Of a stretch of 64,000 bases of DNA, positions 53,892 through 62,464 are shown piece by piece; the first letter of the stretch is position 1; every line of letters begins with the position of its first letter. The stretch comes from Leeia speluncae (GTDB taxonomy: Bacteria; Pseudomonadota; Gammaproteobacteria; Burkholderiales; Leeiaceae). The position numbers and the translations under genes are program-made. The stretch covers positions 372,001 to 436,000 of the forward strand of contig NZ_JAJBZT010000001.1 of assembly GCF_020564625.1 (NCBI RefSeq). The letters run 5' to 3'. The notes under the pieces were generated by a model. That model made no database searches and was not told where the DNA came from. It was given only the letters and a program-made list of their open reading frames with translations.

Positions 53892-54170
53892 TTACTTATC
53901 AGACAGTAGCTGCTTGAATGAGGTGGTCGGGCTGAACTTCGGTACTCGTTTGGCGGCCACCTCAACGGTTTCCCCTGTACGAGGATTGCGGGAGGTACGA
54001 GCGGCGCGGGCTGTAGAAGAGAACTTACCTAGATCAGGCAGGGCAATCTCCCCCCCGGCCCGCACGGTGTCGCGGATAGCAGTAGTCAGTGCATTGATGA
54101 CATCTTCTGCTTGGCCCTGTGTCACATTGGCGTGGGAGGCTACGTGTTTGATCAGTTCTGCTTTTTTCAT
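53892..54170 (-). CDS. HU-family DNA-binding protein
   Basis: 92 residues from MKKAELIKHVASHANV (ATG 54170). The beta-arm region reads GEIALPDLGKFSSTARAARTSRNPRTGETVEVAAKRVPKFSPTTSFK-type, with the RNPRTGE motif. Mu transposition needs host HU, so a phage-encoded HU could serve its own transpososome; that is inference. Confidence 0.92.
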   Translation of the reverse strand: MKKAELIKHVASHANVTQGQAEDVINALTTAIRDTVRAGGEIALPDLGKFSSTARAARTSRNPRTGETVEVAAKRVPKFSPTTSFKQLLSDK

Positions 54171-54249
54171 GGTCTTACCTTTCAAGTGTTTAAAAATTGC
54201 TAGTTTTAAATGCTGACCCGTGCGCAAGTTACGGATCAGCAGCTTAAGA

Positions 54250-54489
54250 TTACGAACCGTTGGCGGGCTGCTCATCATCCAGCTCTGCTTCTAGTTCTTC
54301 GAATTTTTTCAAGTAACGCTCGGTGTGTTCTCCTTCAACTAGCATGAAAGCACCGAAGGTCTTACTTTCTGTTCCATACCCCACCACCAGTTTGCTAATA
54401 CCGGACTCTCGCATTTTGGTGATGGCATCTGTTAGTGATAGTTTATGCCAGCTTTCTGGCTCAACGCTCGTAAAGAGGTTTTCATTCAT
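54250..54489 (-). CDS. Hypothetical phage early protein
   Basis: 79 residues, acidic (KKFEELEAELDDEQ at the end). No recognised domain. Lies 1 bp from the DUF3164 gene stop, so it is in the same operon. Confidence 0.6.
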   Translation of the reverse strand: MNENLFTSVEPESWHKLSLTDAITKMRESGISKLVVGYGTESKTFGAFMLVEGEHTERYLKKFEELEAELDDEQPANGS

Positions 54490-54490
54490 C

Positions 54491-55117
54491 TCACACCCCC
54501 GCCATATCTAGGGCGATTGGCAGGTATTCACCACTTTCACCGATACGCTCATAAACACGGATGTAAGACTTGCTGCCCACTACTTGCACCGCTTCGCTGA
54601 TCGCATTCATGGCACGAATCCAGCGCTCGTCTGTAATTTCATAGCGACGCAGAGCCAGTACTCGACCAGTATTGATTTCGCCTTCCTTGTTTGTGGCGAA
54701 GGCAGCACCAATCAGCGCCTGTAGTTCAGGGCTAGCGCCTTCAGTCCAATCATGTAGGCACTCATCAATCAGTGCCTTGGCCGCTTGAAGTCGCTCATCA
54801 AAGTTGATTCGCTCCTGTACAGCGCGGTTCACCTTGAGTCGACCATCAAAACTCATCAGGGACAAATTACCTTTTTGCCCACCCAGCTTGACGCCGTACT
54901 CTTCGGCAGACATTTCGACAAAAGCTTCAATGTCACCAAAGATGCTGGCTTTGAACTTCGCCATGATTTCATTCATTTCTCGTGCCTTTTGCACGATCTC
55001 TTGCACCAGTACATCTCGGGCCAGATCCACTGGCTTGATCAGCTGCTCTGGCACCAACGCACCACGGGCATCCTTGCGGTAGCCTGCGGGCACCTCAACT
55101 ACTTGTACTTCGCTCAT
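54491..55117 (-). CDS. DUF3164 family protein
   Basis: 208 residues. VPAGYRKDARGALVPEQLIKPVDLARD and NEIMAKFKASIFGDIEAFVEMSAEEYGVKLGGQKGNLSL-type match DUF3164, common in the early region of Mu-like phages. Function unknown; its genomic setting suggests a role in replication or DNA transactions. Confidence 0.87.
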   Translation of the reverse strand: MSEVQVVEVPAGYRKDARGALVPEQLIKPVDLARDVLVQEIVQKAREMNEIMAKFKASIFGDIEAFVEMSAEEYGVKLGGQKGNLSLMSFDGRLKVNRAVQERINFDERLQAAKALIDECLHDWTEGASPELQALIGAAFATNKEGEINTGRVLALRRYEITDERWIRAMNAISEAVQVVGSKSYIRVYERIGESGEYLPIALDMAGV

Positions 55118-55409
55118 CGTTCTTTCCTTTTAAGATTCGGTAACACCCGGCTAATGCAGACTCAACGGCGGGTGTTGCGTTAAATGTTCGTTTGCTTCCT
55201 TGCTGCGCTTTTACTACCTGCTTCACTGGTGGTGCCTGGGCGACGGGCTTCGGTTGTGGCTCCTTTGTCACCGGTTGCTCTAGTGAGGCCAGATAACGTT
55301 TCCATACCGACTCCCTGGCTTCTTTCAGGCTGCAACCGTTTTCCTCACGGTAGGCCGCTGCTTGTTGCTGCAGCAGCTGCTTTTGCTCATCGGTTAACTC
55401 AACTGGCAT
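55095..55409 (-). CDS. Hypothetical phage early protein
   Basis: 104 residues from MPVELTDEQKQLLQQQAAAY (ATG 55409). A charged helical N-terminus and a Pro/Gln-rich linker (EPQPKPVAQAPPVKQ). Overlaps both neighbours. No family recognised. Confidence 0.6.
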   Translation of the reverse strand: MPVELTDEQKQLLQQQAAAYREENGCSLKEARESVWKRYLASLEQPVTKEPQPKPVAQAPPVKQVVKAQQGSKRTFNATPAVESALAGCYRILKGKNDERSTSS

Positions 55410-55662
55410 TGCAGGCAGGCTCCGACCACAACACATTGACCTCTTTGATCGTGGTGACCATTAGGCAGCTATCATTGGTGCGCTCCCGCGTCTCGCATCC
55501 ATACTTCGCTTTTAGTTTTTCAAAAGATTTATTTGGGCCAAGTACAATCCTGCTTTCACTTCCAATCACGGAAACACCAACCACTTCATAGCCAAGCTCA
55601 ACCAGTTTCCAACCCACGCGTTCTGTCGCTGCTACGCGATCAATGACTGGTAATTGTTTCAT
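55399..55662 (-). CDS. Hypothetical phage early protein
   Basis: 87 residues from MKQLPVIDRVAATERVGWKL (ATG 55662). Small alpha/beta protein (VVGVSVIGSESRIVLGPNKS). Overlaps neighbours by 4 and 11 bp. No family recognised. Confidence 0.6.
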   Translation of the reverse strand: MKQLPVIDRVAATERVGWKLVELGYEVVGVSVIGSESRIVLGPNKSFEKLKAKYGCETRERTNDSCLMVTTIKEVNVLWSEPACNAS

Positions 55663-56075
55663 TGCAAAACCTCCGTTAGAGTGCCTGTGCCACACACCGG
55701 ACAACCCGCCTCATAACATTTGTAGAGATCAGGAGTGGTAATCAGTGGCAGCTTATTGACTGGATACAGCCGCTTGCAGATGCTGCACATCAGGTGAGTC
55801 GGCTTACGACCCTGTAGCGGCATACGATATTCGACGCGTACTCCTTCAATGCGCGTCCAGTACAGATACTCACCATCAACTATCTGTCTGGTTAGGCCGA
55901 TGCGCTCGGCAATCCAAGGGTTCCGCTTTACTTCCCAACCAGAACCATCCACCGACTTGCCGAGGATATGGCAGTGGTTTTCACGTAAAAGGCGAAGCAC
56001 TCGATTCATGAGACCAATGGTGGTGAAGAAAGAAGCGGTTAACACTTTGGGTTCTGGCAATATGGCAATCTTCAT
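55659..56075 (-). CDS. Phage protein with zinc-ribbon-like C-terminus
   Basis: 138 residues from MKIAILPEPKVLTASFF (ATG 56075). Contains MCSICKRLYPVNKLP and YKCYEAGCPVCGTG, giving two CxxC pairs. The N-terminal part has ENHCHILGKSVDGSGWEVKRNPWIAERIG. Found in early regions of Mu-like phages; function unknown. Confidence 0.65.
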   Translation of the reverse strand: MKIAILPEPKVLTASFFTTIGLMNRVLRLLRENHCHILGKSVDGSGWEVKRNPWIAERIGLTRQIVDGEYLYWTRIEGVRVEYRMPLQGRKPTHLMCSICKRLYPVNKLPLITTPDLYKCYEAGCPVCGTGTLTEVLQ

Positions 56076-56077
56076 GT

Positions 56078-56380
56078 TCAAACTCCTTTCAAATGACACT
56101 GTTGGCATGCCTTCCAGTGCTGCATGCGGGCGGGGTTGTTAATCGGGATGCGCATTTCGCAGTAGCTTTTGCACACCTCTTTGCTAATCGTTTCATTCAA
56201 GTAAGGGCAGGTCTTCTGTGCCAGTGCTGCTCTTACTTTTTCCAACATCTTGTCTGGATTGGGGTACTTCCCATTCAACAACATGCTTAAGCTAGCTTTG
56301 GATACACCAACTCGGGCACTGATTTTGCCGAGGCTGGATGTCTTCAATTCTTGCCGCAGTAGATCCATCACCTCAGTCAT
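56078..56380 (-). CDS. XRE-like helix-turn-helix protein with Cys cluster
   Basis: 100 residues. LGKISARVGVSKASLSMLLNGKYPNPDKM is a lambda-repressor-like HTH. The C-terminal half has five Cys (CPYLNETISKEVCKSYC and ACQQC), possibly zinc-binding. A phage regulator with an unusual fused metal-binding tail. Confidence 0.78.
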   Translation of the reverse strand: MTEVMDLLRQELKTSSLGKISARVGVSKASLSMLLNGKYPNPDKMLEKVRAALAQKTCPYLNETISKEVCKSYCEMRIPINNPARMQHWKACQQCHLKGV

Positions 56381-57005
56381 CTAGTAACTCCTCCGGGCTG
56401 GGTTGCCACATCACTTTGTTCAAGTTTTGGTCGTATACCCAATCCACGCGTTGCACCATCGGCGGTCGCGGACCGGTATATTTAATTAACTTGTATCTTG
56501 CAGGTCTTGTGCCTGTACCAAATGCTGCTTTAGTAGGGGAGGTGACTGCTAGATAACCTGCTTTAGAGAGGAACTTCAGGTAAGCTTTTGCCGTCGTGCT
56601 CGCTATTGGTGTCTGCTCGGTACTTGCCATCGCTGCTAGTTCATGAAAATCAAATGACTCCAACCTGCGCATCGTTTGCCACATCAATTCATTGCCTCTT
56701 CCTTGAGTGACTTCACTTCCATCTTTACGAACTCTTGGTGCAAAAGTACCGTTGTCTTTCACTAATCGATAAGTCCATTCGACCATTACGCCATTCAGTT
56801 TTGCTTGGTCTTTATTGCTGATCTCAACCCAACCACCAAGCAAGAGGCTTCGAAGGAATGACTTGGTTGTTGTCGTGTTTACGTTGGTTTGAACGGATAA
56901 ATCATCCAAAGTAAAGTGCTGACGTTTAGCTCGAATCACTTCCCAAATTCGTTGCCGAGGCGACTTGCCACCCACCAGTTCTGCTTGTACCTTTTGACGC
57001 GCCAT
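56373..57005 (-). CDS. Winged-helix phage early protein
   Basis: 210 residues from MARQKVQAELVGG (ATG 57005). Two winged-helix-like units: RQRIWEVIRAKRQHFTLDDLSVQTNVNTTTTKSFLRSL and the later LMWQTMRRLESFDFHELAAMAS with TAKAYLKFLSKAGYL. Directly follows MuB. Related genes occur next to MuB in Mu-like phages; function unknown. Confidence 0.72.
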   Translation of the reverse strand: MARQKVQAELVGGKSPRQRIWEVIRAKRQHFTLDDLSVQTNVNTTTTKSFLRSLLLGGWVEISNKDQAKLNGVMVEWTYRLVKDNGTFAPRVRKDGSEVTQGRGNELMWQTMRRLESFDFHELAAMASTEQTPIASTTAKAYLKFLSKAGYLAVTSPTKAAFGTGTRPARYKLIKYTGPRPPMVQRVDWVYDQNLNKVMWQPSPEELLDD

Positions 57006-57742
57006 TAGAACTTCCTTCCTTTTGGTGCTTCTCCGGTATACAAGGGCTGGTCCCCCCATGTTTCTGCATCAATGTCGGTCAGTCCACTTGCTAGTGCTTG
57101 GCGCTGGATTTGATCCAAGTTGACGCAGACTCGACGGACTGAACCATTCGCTTTCTTCACCAGTAGCTCCAGCAAGTCATCCGAGATTGTTAGTTGGCGA
57201 GCGTAGATACTGGCAAGCTTTCTGGCATCTTCCAGATTGACTGGCTGCGCCTGCACCCAACTCAATACACGGCCATGGAAGCGCTCCCATTTCTTGAGTT
57301 TCATCGGTAAACCTTCTTCTCCAATGATCAGGATCGGTGCTCCTGAGCCTTCGTACAGATCTCGAACCAGCTCAACCATGCCGCGCTCTACTACATGGTC
57401 AAACTCATCAATCATCAGTGGGCGTCCTGCGAGTGCTAGTTCTTCTGCAACCTGATCTGCCATTTCTGGGATCGTGCCTGCTGGTTTGATCGACATTTCT
57501 AACAAAATCGCTTTCAGCATGTGCTTCTTCGACCAACTAGATTTGGCTTGTACGTAATAAGCGCGGGTTGCGTTGGCGACCGAATTGGCTGCCATTGACT
57601 TACCAAATCCAGATGGCCCAAACAGGCATACCAGACCAGGCAAATTGCGTTCGCGATTGACCGCGTGTTCGAGTGCGATCTGGCAAATCTTCAGGTTGCC
57701 GATGTTGGCCACTCCGGCCATGTTGACGTTTGTATTGTTCAT
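57005..57742 (-). CDS. MuB-like transposition ATPase
   Basis: 245 residues from MNNTNVNMAGVANIG (ATG 57742). AAA+ ATPase with Walker A GPSGFGKS (42-49) and Walker B PLMIDEFD (about 108-115). A C-terminal DNA-binding part includes KKANGSVRRVCVNLDQIQ. Captures target DNA for MuA and provides immunity. Shorter than Mu B, lacking its N-terminal HTH domain. An upstream in-frame GTG/TTG extension to 57829 overlaps muA and is unlikely. Confidence 0.92.
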   Translation of the reverse strand: MNNTNVNMAGVANIGNLKICQIALEHAVNRERNLPGLVCLFGPSGFGKSMAANSVANATRAYYVQAKSSWSKKHMLKAILLEMSIKPAGTIPEMADQVAEELALAGRPLMIDEFDHVVERGMVELVRDLYEGSGAPILIIGEEGLPMKLKKWERFHGRVLSWVQAQPVNLEDARKLASIYARQLTISDDLLELLVKKANGSVRRVCVNLDQIQRQALASGLTDIDAETWGDQPLYTGEAPKGRKF

Positions 57743-57771
57743 AACTGATAATTGCCCTTGTTTTATTGCCC

Positions 57772-59994
57772 TTAGTCGACCAGCCGCACCACCGGTTGGT
57801 CTTCGTTTTTCAGGTACTGCGACTTCCACTCAGGAAGTTCGCGATACTTGAAATACCAGTCACGGTCATGCGCTTCTACATGCCCACCGTTTCTGATAAC
57901 CCCGTCAAATCGAATCCACTCAGCCATCCGTTCTGGCGGTGTCATCTTCATTAATGCTTGTTTTCGTTGAATCAGCGCTCTGCGCTCGTCTAGCACCTCC
58001 TCTGGTGTCACTGTTGCCTGTACGGTCAGGTCTTCTTGTGGCTGAATCGCTGGCATTGCATCAATTTCAGCCCGTGTCATGTTCAGACCAGGAATCACAA
58101 AGCTGTCTTGTGCCTCAATCAAAGGCCGTAATTCCGCATCTGCGCGATCAATCACCTCTTGGGCTCGTGCTTTCATGCCCGATACACGTTTCTCATGCAG
58201 CTGCTCGACAAATGTCTTCGCAAAGCCTTCGCGCTTGTTACCGTTAAACTCCGCCACACACACAAAGCGGCCATCCAGATCACGAATCACCACCGACTGC
58301 GCGCTATGAACGTCGTAGCCCACTTGCACTTCCTGACCATCTACCAACATCAAGTCTCGGCTGAAGTAGCTGTTGTTCCACAGCTGTACTAGCCCACGTT
58401 TGGCTGTCCGGATAACGTATGGTCGGAACAAATCCTGCAGTTCTGTCTGACCAACTCGGTGGATGCGATCCGCCTTGATTCGAGTTTGGTAAAACTCTGC
58501 TGGTGTCATGTACATGCCATTTCGTTTTGGCAGCTCGCTATGAGGGTGTTCTTCGTTATATTCACGAATTGCAACCTCTAGCTTCTCGATAAAGGACTCC
58601 CAGCTAGGCAACATCTCTACCGAATGACGTTCACCGCGACTAACGGCTTTGATCTGGCTTTCAATCGTGTTTGCTCGTTTACGCAGGGTGTCTCTGTCCA
58701 TGTCTGGACCTTGATAGGTCTCAAACTGACGGGCCAACTTGAGTAGGATCGTGCCGTGAGCCCGCTCAATCAGACCGCGACCTTGTGGGCTACCAGGAAT
58801 ACCGGTCTCATGCTGAATACCAAGGCGACCCAACATGCCGGTCACTGGCGCATCAAACATCTTGTTTTTCTGGCCGCCACCGTTATCGCTGTAATAGATC
58901 AGTGGTAACCCATGGCTCATCACCCCATGGCGCAAGGCGTCACAAACAGCCAGTACGTTCTCTGATAGGGATACTGACCAACCCACTATGACCCTGGTGT
59001 GTGCATCCATAATCAGAGTGACCTCTGGTTTGAATGGATTGCCATGGTCTGGGTGAGCTACCTTCATCTTCATGCCGTGACCGTCGCCAATCCAAACATC
59101 GTTCACATCCAATAAGGACCAATCACGCTGTACATACGGCATTACTGCTTTTAGCGAGGCGCCTGACATCCGACCGTGATACAAGGTTTCGGCTGGCAGC
59201 TTCTTCAAGAACCGGCGTACCTGGTGAATGGATGGCAATTCACATGCTGTCCATGTATAGCCCGCGTTCGCATGTAGCGAGGCTTTCCAAAGCTTAATAA
59301 ACGTCTCGTAACTTTCTGCCAGTGTTGGCCTTTCTGGACGGCGATAGATTTTCAGAAACTCAGCCGCCCATACAGGGATGGTCATGTCCGGTGTCCGCTC
59401 GGCAGGGGCCAACAGACGCAGGCGATCAAGGAAATTCTTTGCAGAGAGGTATTTCTTAATCCACTCACAAAGTGTGCGGCGGCTAAAGATCCGCTCATCA
59501 TTCCCACGAGCATTTGCTCTCATGGCCAATTGTTGGGTGACGGGAGGCAATTCCTTTGTACTTGCCATGTGAATCAGCATAGACATTGCTTTTTCACGGC
59601 TTACCGCCTGCTCAAGCATGAGTACTTCCGCTACCATGGCGCACCTTGCCTCTGCGATTGCACGTTGGTTTGCGTTCAATTCGTCTGCGGTTGACAGGGT
59701 CAGCATTAGCTGTTCTTTTTTCTTACTCTTGGCCAACGCCTTTGGCAGATCACGTGCAGAAACCTTTAGGGCAGGGACTGCTGGTGACTTATCTTGCAGG
59801 CCGACACTGCGCTTAATAATTTCATTGCGTGTAGCTTCTGGCAGTGATTCAAATGAAAACTCTTTGCCACCACCTTTGCCTGTTTTTGTTCGAGATTCCC
59901 AGCTATCTTTTCTGGCGCGATGATTGATTGCTTGAGAGGTGTTTGGCATGGTGTCCAAACTCAACAACTCATTTACTGAAAACCATTTTTTCAT
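57772..59994 (-). CDS. MuA-like transposase (DDE)
   Basis: 740 residues. N-terminal winged DNA-binding region (MKKWFSVNELLSLDTMPNTSQ) and the RNase H-like core. The DDE residues by sequence position are D304 (WIGDGHG), D370 (YYSDNGG) and E410 (GRGLIERAHG). A C-terminal barrel and MuB-contact region follow. Carries out strand transfer in phage integration and replicative transposition. Confidence 0.95.
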   Translation of the reverse strand: MKKWFSVNELLSLDTMPNTSQAINHRARKDSWESRTKTGKGGGKEFSFESLPEATRNEIIKRSVGLQDKSPAVPALKVSARDLPKALAKSKKKEQLMLTLSTADELNANQRAIAEARCAMVAEVLMLEQAVSREKAMSMLIHMASTKELPPVTQQLAMRANARGNDERIFSRRTLCEWIKKYLSAKNFLDRLRLLAPAERTPDMTIPVWAAEFLKIYRRPERPTLAESYETFIKLWKASLHANAGYTWTACELPSIHQVRRFLKKLPAETLYHGRMSGASLKAVMPYVQRDWSLLDVNDVWIGDGHGMKMKVAHPDHGNPFKPEVTLIMDAHTRVIVGWSVSLSENVLAVCDALRHGVMSHGLPLIYYSDNGGGQKNKMFDAPVTGMLGRLGIQHETGIPGSPQGRGLIERAHGTILLKLARQFETYQGPDMDRDTLRKRANTIESQIKAVSRGERHSVEMLPSWESFIEKLEVAIREYNEEHPHSELPKRNGMYMTPAEFYQTRIKADRIHRVGQTELQDLFRPYVIRTAKRGLVQLWNNSYFSRDLMLVDGQEVQVGYDVHSAQSVVIRDLDGRFVCVAEFNGNKREGFAKTFVEQLHEKRVSGMKARAQEVIDRADAELRPLIEAQDSFVIPGLNMTRAEIDAMPAIQPQEDLTVQATVTPEEVLDERRALIQRKQALMKMTPPERMAEWIRFDGVIRNGGHVEAHDRDWYFKYRELPEWKSQYLKNEDQPVVRLVD

Positions 59995-60464
59995 TGGAAG
60001 TCACCAAATAGGTCTAGCTCTGGACTTACTGACTTCAATACGTTCTCACGCTGAAATGCTACTTGCTGCAATGTTTCTGTTAGTACTGAAAGTGTTTCTT
60101 CCATACCATCCCGGGTTTCCCAAAATTGGGATAGCAGCATGATGGCTTTGCCAAACATTGCTTGCATGTTTGCAATATCTTCAGGTTTAGCCTTCTTTCC
60201 TACAGGTATCTCAATAACGACCCGACCAGCTGCTGTACTTAGGTAATCGCTTACAAAATGTGCGCCACAAAAGGTTTCAAACTGACGTAGACGGTTTAAG
60301 GGCATGCTGCTTTCTGAAAGCCATCGGTAGTAGGTTTTCAACTCAACCCCCATTAAATCTGCCATTACTTTGGCTGGGCGGCGGCTTCTATCTGCCTGCT
60401 GCGTGGCTTTCTCAATTGCATCATCAAGACTTGTGGGAATCTGTCTGCGAATTCTCATAGTCAT
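59991..60464 (-). CDS. Phage early regulator (CII-like helix-turn-helix)
   Basis: 157 residues. PAKVMADLMGVELKTYYRWLSESSMPLNRLRQFETFCGAHFVSDYL is a CII-like HTH region; the C-terminal part is a helical segment. Lies between Ner and muA and overlaps the muA start. Likely modulates early transcription. Confidence 0.7.
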   Translation of the reverse strand: MTMRIRRQIPTSLDDAIEKATQQADRSRRPAKVMADLMGVELKTYYRWLSESSMPLNRLRQFETFCGAHFVSDYLSTAAGRVVIEIPVGKKAKPEDIANMQAMFGKAIMLLSQFWETRDGMEETLSVLTETLQQVAFQRENVLKSVSPELDLFGDFQ

Positions 60465-60479
60465 CCAATCACTAGTGCG

Positions 60480-60572
60480 AAAATAGGTAGTGGTAACAAC
60501 CTGTTTTCCGGCTCAAACTGTAGATAAGTCATTACTTACTTACATGGAATAAACAAAAGTGGTTACAATCGT
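60480..60572 (-). promoter_or_regulatory. Control region between Ner and the CII-like gene
   Basis: Contains GGTAACAACCTGTT (60512-60525), which includes the AACCTG operator core seen upstream. On the minus strand there is a possible promoter TTGTTT-N16-TAATGA. It looks like a second point of repressor/Ner control over the transposition genes. Confidence 0.45.
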
Positions 60573-60830
60573 TCAAATCAGTGCAAAAACTGGCGCAAAA
60601 TTTCGCTTTGCATACCGTTCGGGCCATATAGACTCAGGCTCACAACCAATTGCCTTTGCGATGATCAACTCACCTTTTGGCCAGGGGCGATCTAGTGCAC
60701 TTTTTAGTGTTCCTTCGCTTAAGCCAGCTGCGACTGATAGTTTTCTGAGTGACCAACCTTTCTTGCGAAGAGCAGCGACAACATCTGCTCTATGCCAGTC
60801 TTTATGGGTGTCACTTTTTTTTGTGCTCAT
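60573..60830 (-). CDS. ner: Ner-like DNA-binding protein
   Basis: 85 residues. DWHRADVVAALRKKGWSLRKLSVAAGLSEGTLKSALDRPWPKGELIIAKAIGCEPESIWPERY-type is the Ner/Nlp winged-HTH family. In Mu, Ner shuts down early and repressor promoters after induction. First gene of the early operon, divergent from the repressor. Confidence 0.93.
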   Translation of the reverse strand: MSTKKSDTHKDWHRADVVAALRKKGWSLRKLSVAAGLSEGTLKSALDRPWPKGELIIAKAIGCEPESIWPERYAKRNFAPVFALI

Positions 60831-60842
60831 ACATTCACCTAT

Positions 60843-60979
60843 TAGGTAACCTATAAATAACCTGCTATGAGTGAATATTAACCTGAGAATAGGCTTAATT
60901 CAACTGTTTTCAGGTTGTATTTTCATCTATCAGTGTGTGTAAATAGGCTTTTGTTTGTGGAATCAGGTACTTACAGGTA
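60843..60979. promoter_or_regulatory. Repressor/Ner operator region
   Basis: At least six copies of a TAACCTG/CAGGTTA-like core lie between the divergent ner and repressor genes: near 60846, 60858, 60879, 60910, 60963 and 60973. Two orientations are present. AT-rich -10-like sequence (TTTATA on the minus strand) overlaps the first group. By analogy with Mu, the region is also a candidate transposition enhancer. Confidence 0.65.
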
Positions 60980-60987
60980 ACTTGAAA

Positions 60988-61746
60988 ATGAAAAATAAGT
61001 TAAACGAGTCATTTTCTACTAAGGTCATTGAACCTGAAAACGAGCGATTGCTGCTTGGCGGTAGGTTGCGAGACGCACGGGAGCGACTTTCCCTATCAAG
61101 ATCTGAGTGTGCTGACCAGATCGGTGTATCAATATCGACGCTTCAAGCCTGGGAAATTGGCGAAAGAGAGCCTGACGCCACGAAAATTGCAAGGTTGGCT
61201 CGCCTATATAAAGTGAGTACCGATGAACTCTTGCTTGGTGAAGTGCTAGCAAGCAAGCAGATTCAGCATCGCCATGACCAAAGCTATTGCGTGCTAGATA
61301 CAACTGGAAATAAAGTAGATTTGTCAGAGTTTGTATTTATTCCACGCTTTGATTTACAGGCCTCTGCGGGACATGGAGCGCTTACTTCTGACAATGAAAA
61401 GCCTGTGTTTACAATGGCCTTCCGTAAGTACTGGATTGATAATTACTTGAGAGCAGATCCAAAGAATCTATCGGTAATCTCTGTGCACGGAGACTCGATG
61501 GAAGGTGTCTTGAATGATAGAGATGTCATTCTGCTTAACCATGCGGATACCAATGCCGTCGGCGGCTTGTATGTGCTACGAGTAGATGGGAATTTGATCG
61601 TCAAACGAGTGCAGCGCATACCAGGTGGAAAACTCAGGGTCGTCAGTGCGAATGAAGCTTACGAGCCGTTTGAAGTGGATATAAACAATCCACCAGATGA
61701 CTTTGCGGTGATTGGTAAGGTGGTTTGGTTCGGGCGGATGCTGTAA
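60988..61746 (+). CDS. Phage repressor, XRE HTH + S24 peptidase-like
   Basis: 252 residues from MKNKLNESFSTKV. HTH at about 24-75 (SRSECADQIGVSISTLQAWEIGEREP). C-terminal S24 domain with GDSM Ser170 and Lys206 (LIVKR) as the self-cleavage dyad, and an Ala127-Gly128 cleavage-type site (QASAGHG). This predicts RecA/SOS-inducible autocleavage, unlike the Mu c repressor, which is ClpXP-controlled. Confidence 0.92.
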   Translation: MKNKLNESFSTKVIEPENERLLLGGRLRDARERLSLSRSECADQIGVSISTLQAWEIGEREPDATKIARLARLYKVSTDELLLGEVLASKQIQHRHDQSYCVLDTTGNKVDLSEFVFIPRFDLQASAGHGALTSDNEKPVFTMAFRKYWIDNYLRADPKNLSVISVHGDSMEGVLNDRDVILLNHADTNAVGGLYVLRVDGNLIVKRVQRIPGGKLRVVSANEAYEPFEVDINNPPDDFAVIGKVVWFGRML

Positions 61747-61776
61747 CTATTATCTGTTTACTTACTGTTCATTCCC

Positions 61777-61921
61777 GTGCAGAAAGTATCGTCAAAAAAC
61801 ATCATAAACTGCTCATTTTCTAACAATTTCGATCAAACGCGATATTCTGCACTGAACTGGCGCAAACCCGCATGTACACTAAGATTCAAGGCCACGCGGG
61901 TGTCTCCTAACCAGTGCAGAA
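61777..61921. other. Transposase-binding sites at phage left end
   Basis: GTGCAGAA (61777-61784), TTCTGCAC (61845-61852, opposite orientation) and GTGCAGAA (61914-61921), the last 17 bp inside the proposed terminus. Three sites with mixed orientation recall the L1-L2-L3 layout of Mu. Confidence 0.6.
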
Positions 61922-62110
61922 GCTGACCCTACCCCACATCAGATTGAAACACGAGACTGAGTCTAGTAAGTGCAAGCATTTCACGTTTCAAATGAACTAG
62001 GTCCGTTCACAATAGATAAACCTCCGAAATGTGCCAGCAGATAGTTACTACCGCTTGGCTTTGTTGCACAAATCAATCAATAATCACGCAACCTCAATCC
62101 CTAGACTTAC

Positions 62111-62410
62111 TTACCCTGCACATACCGTCTTGAGCGTGCACAATGCGCTAAAGTGATTTAATATCGCTGCACAGATTTTAAGCTCAGCAATCTGCAAGTC
62201 AAAGTCTCGCGACTTGACTCGATTAGCCAACAATTTAAGCAGTGAATTTGCGTTTCCACTAAGCTTCGCCGATGGTAGCAGCTCCAAGTTTCCAAAGTGT
62301 TCTCGCCAGATGTCACCCCCGATTGCTAGTAACAGTTGGCTAACCATTCTGTGCCTTTGTCGAACCAGAGTAATATCTGTCTGCGTTGTTTTGTGACTGC
62401 TTGCATGCAT
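62111..62410 (-). CDS. Unidentified small ORF
   Basis: 99 residues. RQRHRMVSQLLLAIGGDIWREHFGNLELLP and RDFDLQIAELKICAAILNHFSAL read like a genuine amphipathic helical protein, but I cannot name a family. The surrounding 62.0-62.8 kb shows no other convincing gene. Could be a remnant of a larger gene. Lies in the DNA flanking the prophage. Confidence 0.4.
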   Translation of the reverse strand: MHASSHKTTQTDITLVRQRHRMVSQLLLAIGGDIWREHFGNLELLPSAKLSGNANSLLKLLANRVKSRDFDLQIAELKICAAILNHFSALCTLKTVCAG

Positions 62411-62435
62411 GCCAGTTGGTGGTCCGGTACTTTGT

Positions 62436-62464
62436 AGAATGATGTTTGGTTATGTCATCATTCT
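62436..62464. repeat. Inverted repeat in the gene-poor flank
   Basis: AGAATGATG and CATCATTCT, perfect 9-bp arms with an 11-nt loop, upstream of the 62410 ORF. Apart from this I see nothing convincing in 62411-62847 (437 bp). Confidence 0.5.

Larger units (their letters stand above)
23497..61938 (-). mobile_element. Mu-like transposable prophage (about 38.4 kb), inserted in reverse orientation
   Basis: A full Mu-type gene order (repressor, Ner, MuA, MuB, GemA, Mor, lysis, terminase, gp29, F, G, I, capsid, contractile tail, tail fibre, methylase) runs right to left. I place the ends at TGTAACG (23497) and CCCCACA (61938). Both start TGT in inverted orientation, and both carry a TTYTGCAC-type site exactly 17 bp inside the end. 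The flanks share TCAG directly outside each end. Mu normally makes 5-bp duplications, so a boundary error of a base is possible. Confidence 0.85.

Noticed and set aside
62060-62085. TTTGTTGCACAAATC, resembling ends of some insertion sequences, and ATCAATCA opposite TGATTGATT at 23486
   Set aside because: No matching inverted end or transposase nearby, and the flanking bases do not form a target duplication, so I did not call an insertion sequence or place the prophage end here.
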